From: JAAYBT01 sp964404395
GTDB lineage: Bacteria > Bacillota > Clostridia > Acetivibrionales > DTU013
Length of the DNA stretch: 8,619 nucleotides
Reading direction: 5' to 3'
Assembly: GCA_964404395.1 (NCBI GenBank)
Contig: CAYOKA010000097.1
Span: forward strand, 1-8,619
Shown: in pieces, positions 1-4,428 of the stretch
How positions within the stretch are numbered: position 1 is the stretch's first letter
Layout of the letters: every line of letters begins with the position of its first letter
Translations under genes and position numbers: made by a program
Notes under the pieces: model-generated
Databases searched by the model: none
What the model saw: only the letters and a program-made list of their open reading frames with translations
What the model was told of the DNA's origin: nothing

Positions 1-481
1 CAGCCAGGGCTCGGAAAAAATCAATGGTGTCATAAGAAAGGCTTTGGATGTTCTATTAAAGGATTTTAACATATGCCATATATGCGGCAAGGGGAATGTG
101 GTCTATGAGCTCCAAAACAAAAAGGGCTACAAGCAGTTCGATTATATCAATGAAGAGCAGCCCCACATTTATGCACTGGCAGACTTGATTGTATCAAGAG
201 CCGGTTCTACCGTGATTTTTGAGCTGTTGGCGTTGAAAAAGCCAAATTTACTAATCCCTCTTTCCAGAGCTGCAAGCAGGGGAGATCAGATATTGAATGC
301 GGCCTCTTTTGAGGAACAGGGGCTGAGTATGGTATTACACGAAGAAAATCTGAATGAAGAAGCTTTGGTTCAAGCAATACATGAACTTAAGGCTTCAAAA
401 GGGAAATATATAGAAGCAATGAGACACAATAAAAGTGAGAGCGGGGTAGAAGCAGTGATGAAAGTAATAGAAAAGATCTAG
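1..481 (+). CDS. murG: MurG, C-terminal part (5' end outside window)
   Basis: This is UDP-N-acetylglucosamine:undecaprenyl-pyrophosphoryl-MurNAc-pentapeptide GlcNAc transferase, the inner-membrane-face enzyme that turns lipid I into lipid II. The open frame runs in from the left edge (codons from base 2), so the internal Met at base 44 is not the start. The first residues, SQGSEKIN, continue the MurG GGSxGA-type nucleotide-sugar loop. Further on are the C-terminal donor-domain signatures: the ALADLIVSRAGS helix, ELLALKKPNLLIPL and a DQ-x-x-NA motif (DQILNA), which in this family contact UDP-GlcNAc. About 159 residues are present, roughly the C-terminal 40-45% of a normal ~360-residue MurG. 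The end looks natural. The TAG stop overlaps by four bases the stop of a convergent small gene. In related bacteria the next gene is normally murB or murA, not a regulatory locus. Confidence 0.95.
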   Translation, partial: SQGSEKINGVIRKALDVLLKDFNICHICGKGNVVYELQNKKGYKQFDYINEEQPHIYALADLIVSRAGSTVIFELLALKKPNLLIPLSRAASRGDQILNAASFEEQGLSMVLHEENLNEEALVQAIHELKASKGKYIEAMRHNKSESGVEAVMKVIEKI

Positions 482-711
482 GCTTCCTTTTGTCCTGTAT
501 ATTCTAATATGGTGGAAGCACACTCGCTTATAATTCTTTCTGATTTTCTCTTATCATCCTCAGACGAAATATTCTCTATATTCTCTGACAAAAAAGAAAT
601 TTTCATTTCGGTATAGCTGAGAAATTCACCAAAGGTTATTTTCTGTTGTTTATACATGTCTTGAATGACAGATAGCATCAACATTGTACATTCGACCAGC
701 TCTATTTGCAT
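478..711 (-). CDS. Small hypothetical protein (77 aa), unrecognised
   Basis: I do not recognise this protein. The chosen ATG at 711 follows a GAGG (719-722) by seven bases; an in-frame upstream TTG at 726 would swallow that site and is less likely. A promoter with a perfect TTGACA lies about 24 bases further up, so this is probably a real, separately transcribed gene. The 77-residue product has no signal peptide, membrane segment or clear catalytic motif. It reads as two or three amphipathic helices: a hydrophobic N-terminal helix (residues 1-20, with Met and Leu), a middle helix around residues 25-45, and a charged Ser/Glu/Lys linker before a last helix. Such a shape would suit a small helical-bundle or protein-binding regulator, but that is only inference. 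The gene converges on murG and overlaps its last four bases. Confidence 0.6.
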   Translation of the reverse strand: MQIELVECTMLMLSVIQDMYKQQKITFGEFLSYTEMKISFLSENIENISSEDDKRKSERIISECASTILEYTGQKEA

Positions 712-741
712 TATTAAACCTCGCAAAAATTTTATAGAAAT

Positions 742-770
742 AAAATATCATCATTCAAAGCAAATGTCAA
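742..770 (-). promoter_or_regulatory. SigA-type promoter of the small hypothetical gene
   Basis: Read on the minus strand, a perfect TTGACA (765-770) is followed after 17 bases by TATTTT (742-747, four of six matches to TATAAT). The predicted start near 735 gives a leader of about 24 bases that includes the GAGG ribosome site. Spacing and -35 are excellent; the -10 is moderate. Confidence 0.55.
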
Positions 771-859
771 ACTATAGTAAAATTCTTATGCAAATGTTGC
801 CAGCTTAGCTATCTTCCAGTAAATTCATTATTTTTCATTTGCCGAACAGGAAAAAAGTG

Positions 860-895
860 ATGTTCAGTAAATAATCTTCTATGTTCAGTAAATAA
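860..895 (+). promoter_or_regulatory. Tandem 15-bp direct repeats, probable LytTR/AgrA operator
   Basis: The 15-mer ATGTTCAGTAAATAA occurs twice without a mismatch, at 860-874 and 881-895, separated by TCTTCT. The repeat period is 21 bp, two helical turns. AgrA and other LytTR-domain regulators are known to bind short direct repeats with this kind of period just upstream of a weak -35, and a LytTR regulator is encoded nearby on the minus strand. The right-hand copy ends one base before the position of the -35. Binding by that regulator is inference; the repeats and geometry are seen directly. Confidence 0.75.
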
Positions 896-896
896 A

Positions 897-925
897 TAGG
901 AATAGCGTTCACAAAAATGTATAAT
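897..925 (+). promoter_or_regulatory. agrBD promoter, activator-dependent type
   Basis: A perfect TATAAT lies at 920-925. With 17-bp spacing the -35 would be TAGGAA (897-902), which barely resembles TTGACA. A strong -10, a poor -35 and direct repeats abutting the -35 are typical of promoters that need a bound activator. The predicted start is near 932, which would leave only about 11 bases before the preferred agrB start codon. Confidence 0.65.
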
Positions 926-942
926 GTTAATGGGTGATGACA

Positions 943-1539
943 ATGTTCAACAAAATAAGTAAATATATTGCAGATCAAATTTATGACACGCTGCCTAATG
1001 TTGATCCTGAGCGAAGGGAAATTGTTGAGTATGGCGTTTATATGACCTTGTCTGAGATAGTTAAGATTGGATTTTTACTTATTGTTGCGGCGGTGCTACA
1101 TATTATCCCTTATGCGCTTGGGGCCATTGTAATATATGGTGTTCAAAGAATGTTTCTTGGAGGCCTTCATGCGAAAACGCATCTTGGCTGTGTTATTACA
1201 CACTCTTGTGTAGTTTTTGGTATAGTGGCATTATCATTCATTTCAAGGATAGATAAAATATATTTATTATTGTTGATAGTTCCCTTTTCCTATATCACAG
1301 CCTACAAATATGCACCTGCGGATATGCCCCAGAAGCCTGTCAACTCTAAAAGACAGCGAAAGCAGCTCAGGATAGGCGGCTTCATACTCTTAGCGATCCT
1401 TTTTACCGCATCTTATTTTTTGGACAATCCCTGGTCAAATATAATACTTTTCGCATGCTTTATTCAAGCAGTTTTTATGACACCATTGCTTTACAGAATA
1501 ACTGGGAGTAAGTATGGAAGAGAGGAGGCGTCGGTATGA
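943..1539 (+). CDS. agrB: AgrB-like accessory gene regulator peptidase/exporter
   Basis: AgrB is a polytopic membrane cysteine peptidase that cuts the C-terminal tail from AgrD, forms the cyclic thiolactone intermediate and helps export it. The diagnostic motif is LGGLHAKTHLGC, with catalytic His76 and Cys83 seven residues apart, as in the staphylococcal enzyme. The ~198 residues match the usual family size of ~190-210. A cytosolic amphipathic N-terminus (1-30) is followed by about five or six hydrophobic segments (roughly 35-52, 55-70, 83-100, 105-122, 145-160, 167-185). Start: in-frame GTG 934, ATG 937 and ATG 943 are possible. ATG 943 is preferred because GGTGAT (933-938) in front of it matches the anti-SD complement; the GTG start would give 201 residues. 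The stop codon overlaps the agrD start (ATGA), so the two genes are translationally coupled. The upstream direct repeats suggest autoinduction. Confidence 0.93.
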   Translation: MFNKISKYIADQIYDTLPNVDPERREIVEYGVYMTLSEIVKIGFLLIVAAVLHIIPYALGAIVIYGVQRMFLGGLHAKTHLGCVITHSCVVFGIVALSFISRIDKIYLLLLIVPFSYITAYKYAPADMPQKPVNSKRQRKQLRIGGFILLAILFTASYFLDNPWSNIILFACFIQAVFMTPLLYRITGSKYGREEASV

Positions 1540-1679
1540 AAAAGAATTATCTGAAGATTCTCATCTGTTCCGCAGCCATGATCGGTGTATTTTTGGCGAC
1601 TACTGTTTCAACATATGGCTGCTGGTTTTGGGCATTCTATCAGAAGGAATGTCCGAAGGCCCTAATTAGAGAAGATTGA
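1536..1679 (+). CDS. agrD: AgrD-like cyclic-peptide autoinducer precursor (47 aa)
   Basis: This is the pro-peptide of the quorum signal, processed by AgrB. It starts at the ATG overlapping the agrB stop, with GAGGAGG (1522-1528) as a strong ribosome site. The layout matches AgrD: an N-terminal amphipathic/hydrophobic leader (about residues 1-26, basic KKNYLK then ICSAAMIGVFLATTV), a Cys-anchored core starting at Cys29 in GCWFWAF, and an acidic C-terminal tail with P40-K41-A-L43 and ending IRED. In known AgrD proteins the P-K/E-x-L tail motif begins about six residues after the cut. By that rule the cut falls after Phe34, giving a ring C29-W-F-W-A-F34. A five-residue ring ending at Ala33 is the alternative, as five is the commonest size. 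A second Cys (39) lies in the tail and is probably discarded. Recognition rests on layout and position; the exact mature peptide is inferred. Confidence 0.88.
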   Translation: MKKNYLKILICSAAMIGVFLATTVSTYGCWFWAFYQKECPKALIRED

Positions 1680-1705
1680 GAAAGGGGGTTATCTACCCCT
1701 TTCTC
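1678..1705. terminator. Hairpin shared by the agrD and kinase 3' ends
   Basis: A perfect 10-bp inverted repeat, GAGAAAGGGG (1678-1687) and CCCCTTTCTC (1696-1705), encloses an eight-base loop. It overlaps the last bases of agrD and lies over the stop codon and last codons of the convergent kinase gene. Being symmetrical, it could end transcription from both sides. Neither side has a T-run after the stem, so it is not a textbook intrinsic terminator; it may instead act as a 3'-end stabiliser or work with a termination factor. Confidence 0.5.
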
Positions 1706-3018
1706 CCATCTGTTATTTCGATAGTTTGTGTAAAGACATCTCCTTCATAAGTTGTTGCATGGAATACGTCGCTATATTTGGAGATTATTGATTTGGCAAT
1801 CGCCAATCCCATACCCCTATTTTGGCCCTTTGTCGAGTAACCGTCCTTATTAATTAACTGAAGCTCAGGAGAGTCCGTACAAATGTTGGAAATTGAAATT
1901 TCCATATACTGCTCGCTCTTTCGCACTAAAACGTCAACCGTCTTTCTGTTTTTAGCTGCCTCCTCTATTGCATTGTCTAAAAGGATACCGACAATCTCGC
2001 ACAGCTCCGAAATTTTTATGTGGGGAATATTCTCAACCTCACCGATTACACTAAGTTCAATATTTATACCTACAGCTTGGGCTTGTGATACTTTTGATGA
2101 CAATATTCCGAACAGGCCGGCATTTTTAATATTATATATTTCCATATTTATCTGCTCTGTATTCTGAACAATAAGCTCTGAGACATATTCCTTCAATTCG
2201 TCGATTTTATCCATTTTCAGCATTGAATAAATGACTGTCATGTTGTTGCTCCAGTCGTGCTTGAACCTGCGAAGGTCAAACAACGTACTGTGAAGGGATT
2301 TGTTATAGAACCTTTGATGAGCAAGCTCCTCTTCATCAATTGTTTTTCGCAGAGTACTGAACCACACTATAATAGTAAATATGCAATAGGATATTACGGT
2401 CACTGAGATAATAGAATAGGCAAAGAAACTGAATGCATTCATATAATAATGCAAAGCAAAGGCAGAGGCAACAATGAGCAGAGTTATGCCCGTCAGGATG
2501 TATAAAAACTTGTTGCGGTTTATAGAAGTAACTAATTGCTTAAAGGGCTTGATAATCAGAATCAGCAAAAACGCAAAGCCATTAGATGCAAGGTTACCAA
2601 AAATTAACCACAATAAGCTGCTTTGAAAGGCATCCAGTAAAGGATCTTTAATAATAACGCCAGCGACAAGAGAAACTAAAGCACTACCAATAGCGAGGCC
2701 TATCACGTATGAAGAGAATGCTATAAATGCATCAATCAGTGAAATTCTCAATATTGCCTTTATAATAATAATACTTACCGGCAGTAAGATAATTGGTTTG
2801 TACGCTTCAGAGGATAGTAATGATGACAGGATTCCATTTACCATGGTGAATACCACTATAAACGCCAGCTTTTTCTTCTTTCCCAATTGTATACTAAGCA
2901 CACAGCTCAAGAAAAACATAATAAGCAGGGCGCCTAAAAAAGATGAGGCTAAGTTTATAATCAATTTATAGATCATCTGTACTACTTGTATGATATAGTA
3001 GACATCTAGATCATACAT
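1693..3018 (-). CDS. agrC: AgrC-like membrane sensor histidine kinase (GHKL/HPK10)
   Basis: This is probably the receptor for the AgrD-derived peptide. The N-terminal ~220 residues are almost entirely hydrophobic, with six or seven membrane segments, as in peptide-sensing HPK10 kinases. A short linker leads to the dimerisation/phosphoacceptor helix with LRRFKHDWSNNM; the phospho-accepting His is residue 254 from the ATG. The GHKL ATPase domain follows, with N-box ELCEIVGILLDNAIEEA (Asn349) and the glycine-rich GYSTKGQNRGMGLAIA near residues 393-408. The family's usual length is 430-450; this is 441. Start: the ATG at 3018 has AAAGGA directly against it, while an in-frame TTG at 3027 has almost no ribosome site, so initiation looks weak either way. 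It lies 115 bases downstream of the LytTR regulator on the same strand, with a large hairpin between, and converges on agrBD. Ligand specificity is inferred from this neighbourhood. Confidence 0.87.
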   Translation of the reverse strand: MYDLDVYYIIQVVQMIYKLIINLASSFLGALLIMFFLSCVLSIQLGKKKKLAFIVVFTMVNGILSSLLSSEAYKPIILLPVSIIIIKAILRISLIDAFIAFSSYVIGLAIGSALVSLVAGVIIKDPLLDAFQSSLLWLIFGNLASNGFAFLLILIIKPFKQLVTSINRNKFLYILTGITLLIVASAFALHYYMNAFSFFAYSIISVTVISYCIFTIIVWFSTLRKTIDEEELAHQRFYNKSLHSTLFDLRRFKHDWSNNMTVIYSMLKMDKIDELKEYVSELIVQNTEQINMEIYNIKNAGLFGILSSKVSQAQAVGINIELSVIGEVENIPHIKISELCEIVGILLDNAIEEAAKNRKTVDVLVRKSEQYMEISISNICTDSPELQLINKDGYSTKGQNRGMGLAIAKSIISKYSDVFHATTYEGDVFTQTIEITDGRKG

Positions 3019-3054
3019 TCCTTTCAATTATTTACGCTCACTTCATGGTAATAT

Positions 3055-3105
3055 CGAATTTACGAAAGGTGAAGGAGCGTAGTGAATGAATCTTTCATAA
3101 ATTCG
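3055..3105 (-). other. 14-bp stem-loop between regulator and kinase genes
   Basis: On the minus-strand transcript, CGAATTTATGAAAG (3092-3105) can pair with CTTTCGTAAATTCG (3055-3068) over 14 positions with one U-G wobble, around a 23-base loop. No T-run follows on the minus strand, so it is not an obvious intrinsic terminator. It lies in the 115-base gap between the two genes and could set their relative expression by processing or pausing; that role is inferred. Confidence 0.5.
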
Positions 3106-3133
3106 GCCAACTTTTGCTGGCAATGCTTATCCA

Positions 3134-3841
3134 TTACTGCTCAATAGTTCCAATAAGGTGATTGAAACTGGAACCGAGCTTGCATTTAAATCCATTGTTT
3201 AAAACAAGGTTCTTGTTCTTTTTATCAATATAGTCCAGATAATCCTTATTGATTACGACAGATCTGTGGCACCTTATGAATCTAACATCCTTGATTTGTA
3301 AAACAAGTGATTCCAAGCTGTCGTATACCTCTATAATCCGCGTGCCTGTATAAATAATTGATTTAGTTCCTTCTCGGCATATGTGGGATATAGAGCTTAT
3401 TGGGACATAGAATATACGGAACCCTGATTTTAGTGGGACAATACTATTGTCGTTTTGACGTTCCTCTATTTCATTGTTTAGTTTAACAAGACATCTTTCA
3501 AGATTTCGACCTATGGGTTTTGTAATGAAATGATATGCGTTAACATCAAAGGCTTGATGAATGTATTCAAGCATGCCGGTGCAAAAAATTATTTCTGCCT
3601 TAATCTTTTCCTTTCTTAAGCATTTGGCTATATATATGCCATTTACCTCGGAATTGAGATTGATGTCGATTATGCAGACGTTAATTGACTGTGCGCGAAT
3701 TGTCCTTATGAATTCCTTATAATTGGTGGTTGCAACAACAATCCGCCCCTTAATATTATGCTTGCTAAACCAAGAGGGTATTAGCTGTTGGTAGACTTCA
3801 AGCAAATTAATGTTATCATCAAGAATAGCGATTGAAAGCAT
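3134..3841 (-). CDS. agrA: AgrA-like response regulator, LytTR DNA-binding type
   Basis: This is a 235-residue two-component regulator with an N-terminal receiver and a C-terminal LytTR domain. The receiver shows the acidic pocket D8-D9, the phospho-accepting Asp59 in CIIDINL, Thr88 (FCTG) and Lys108 (ITKP). The LytTR domain (about 135-235) carries the signature FIRCHRSVVINKDYL near residues 188-202. LytTR regulators bind short direct repeats upstream of weak promoters, and such repeats lie ahead of agrB. The start ATG at 3841 has a very good AAGGAGTGAT site. It is the first gene of the pair with the kinase; this order and the separation from agrBD differ from the staphylococcal agrBDCA operon. 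Function in the Agr circuit is inferred from the adjacent AgrC-like kinase and AgrBD. Confidence 0.87.
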   Translation of the reverse strand: MLSIAILDDNINLLEVYQQLIPSWFSKHNIKGRIVVATTNYKEFIRTIRAQSINVCIIDINLNSEVNGIYIAKCLRKEKIKAEIIFCTGMLEYIHQAFDVNAYHFITKPIGRNLERCLVKLNNEIEERQNDNSIVPLKSGFRIFYVPISSISHICREGTKSIIYTGTRIIEVYDSLESLVLQIKDVRFIRCHRSVVINKDYLDYIDKKNKNLVLNNGFKCKLGSSFNHLIGTIEQ

Positions 3842-3867
3842 TGTATCACTCCTTCTATTCTAATCCG

Positions 3868-3976
3868 AATATAGCAAAACAAATGCAATTAACGTATCCG
3901 AACACTGCTTAAAATAAACTAAGAAAATATTGTTGCCGAACAGATATAGTATACTATGGAAATTTATTCTTGGAAA
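3868..3976 (-). promoter_or_regulatory. Promoter/operator region of the regulator-kinase pair
   Basis: Two candidate minus-strand promoters are visible. One is TTTCCA (3971-3976), 17 bp, TATACT (3948-3953), starting near 3941 with a leader of about 100 bases. The other is TATATT (3868-3873) with a poor -35 (3891-3896). Two copies of TGTTCGG lie here in the transcription direction (3936-3942 and 3898-3904), resembling the core of the agrB repeats (TGTTCAG). A perfect 12-bp palindrome, ATAGTATACTAT (3946-3957), covers the first -10. Which promoter is used cannot be decided from sequence. Confidence 0.4.
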
Positions 3977-4029
3977 GTGGATAATTATATTTAAGCATGT
4001 AATAATTTGTGTATTTTTATAAAATACCG

Positions 4030-4082
4030 GGTAAAGGCAAAAAATTAGGTGAGATTTGGGGGTTCGAGTCCCCTTTACCGCA
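4030..4082 (+). pseudogene. tRNA-like relic (T-arm plus acceptor stem)
   Basis: A canonical T-arm is visible: GGGGG, loop TTCGAGT, CCCCT (4058-4074, last pair G-T), followed by a 3' acceptor-like strand TTTACCGCA. GGTAAAGG (4030-4037) can pair with CCTTTACC (4072-4079), closing the molecule. Only about 53 bases separate the ends instead of 72-76, and there is no D-arm (no GCTCAG-type motif) and no convincing anticodon arm. It therefore cannot be a standard tRNA. It is best read as a decayed tRNA or a leftover attachment-site fragment. Fifteen of its T-arm bases are identical to those of the tRNA-Lys nearby, as expected for tRNAs, but the acceptor ends differ, so it is not simply a copy of that gene. 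Confidence 0.5.
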
Positions 4083-4083
4083 T

Positions 4084-4111
4084 AAAAAAAACATCATCCT
4101 GTCGGATGATG
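4084..4111 (-). terminator. Intrinsic terminator downstream of tRNA-Lys
   Basis: On the minus strand, CATCATCC, loop GACA, GGATGATG forms a perfect 8-bp stem (4092-4111) and is followed at once by eight T residues (A-run 4084-4091 on the plus strand). This is a textbook rho-independent terminator. It lies about 78 bases past the tRNA-Lys 3' end in the tRNA's own direction and shields the regulator-kinase genes from read-through. Confidence 0.88.
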
Positions 4112-4122
4112 CCCTTCATTAA

Positions 4123-4143
4123 AACTTTTGCTTTGCAAAAGTT
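4123..4143 (-). other. 9-bp hairpin in the tRNA-Lys trailer
   Basis: AACTTTTGC and GCAAAAGTT form a perfect 9-bp stem with a three-base loop. On the minus strand it lies between tRNA-Lys and the strong terminator and is followed by TTTTAAT. It could be a second, weaker terminator or a processing structure in the trailer. The stem is AT-rich. Confidence 0.4.
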
Positions 4144-4188
4144 AACAGAGGATACCTCTTTTCATTTGCTATGCTCATGAAAAAGGAG

Positions 4189-4264
4189 TGGTACACCATC
4201 GGGGACTCGAACCCCGGACGCCCTGATTAAGAGTCAGGTGCTCTACCAACTGAGCTAATGGTGC
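4189..4264 (-). tRNA. tRNA-Lys (anticodon CTT), CCA encoded
   Basis: The minus strand folds as a complete 76-base tRNA. The acceptor stem is GCACCAT with ATGGTGT (one G-U at the first pair), then discriminator A and an encoded CCA (4189-4191). The D-arm reads AGCTCAGTTGGTAGAGC. The anticodon loop CTCTTAA gives anticodon CTT, decoding AAG (lysine). The T-arm is CCGGGGTTCGAGTCCCCG. A consensus promoter lies upstream and a strong terminator downstream, so it is a single-gene transcription unit divergent from degS. Confidence 0.97.
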
Positions 4265-4285
4265 ATATCTTTTTTGCACCTACCT

Positions 4286-4315
4286 ATTATAATAGGAACC
4301 CGTCACCTTTGTCAA
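4286..4315 (-). promoter_or_regulatory. Consensus promoter of tRNA-Lys
   Basis: On the minus strand a perfect TTGACA (4310-4315) and a perfect TATAAT (4286-4291) are 18 bp apart. The predicted start near 4279 gives a leader of about 15 bases before the tRNA. This is the strongest promoter in the window, as expected for a stable RNA gene. Confidence 0.9.
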
Positions 4316-4357
4316 CACCTAAAAAATTATGATGATGAACATGGAAATTCGAAGGAA

Positions 4358-4386
4358 TTGGCGAGACACTTGCAGAACTATATATA
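4358..4386 (+). promoter_or_regulatory. Candidate degSU promoter
   Basis: TTGGCG (4358-4363) is followed after 17 bp by TATATA (4381-4386); each hexamer matches the consensus at four of six bases. The predicted start near 4393 gives a leader of about 36 bases before degS. It is the only reasonable plus-strand candidate between the tRNA promoter and degS, so I propose it with moderate confidence. Confidence 0.4.
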
Positions 4387-4428
4387 ACATAGAAAAAATC
4401 TAAAATTCCGGATCGAGCAGGTGGTTTT

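Noticed and set aside
44..46. ATG as the start of a small glycosyltransferase
   Set aside because: The frame is open to the left edge and the residues before it are MurG-like, so this is an internal position of a truncated murG, not a start.
727..751. AT-only hairpin followed by T residues on the minus strand as a terminator
   Set aside because: The stem has no G-C pair and it overlaps the promoter and leader of the small gene, where a terminator would make little sense.
934..936. GTG as the agrB start
   Set aside because: ATG 943 has the GGTGAT ribosome site correctly placed before it; using the GTG would consume that site. It remains possible.
1883..2167. Open frame of 94 codons on the plus strand
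   Set aside because: It lies wholly inside the kinase ATPase domain in antisense, has no ribosome site and a Ser/Ile-rich composition typical of a shadow frame. Other antisense frames inside degS, degU, murA, ftsQ and sbp were rejected for the same reasons.
4123..4143. CRISPR-like or mobile-element repeat
   Set aside because: It is a single local hairpin without spaced copies; no array or insertion-sequence ends were seen anywhere in the window.
4059..4215. 15-bp inverted repeat between the tRNA-like relic and tRNA-Lys as an att pair
   Set aside because: The shared bases are just the conserved T-arm, which is itself nearly self-complementary; identity stops at the acceptor stem, so it does not look like a duplicated integration core.
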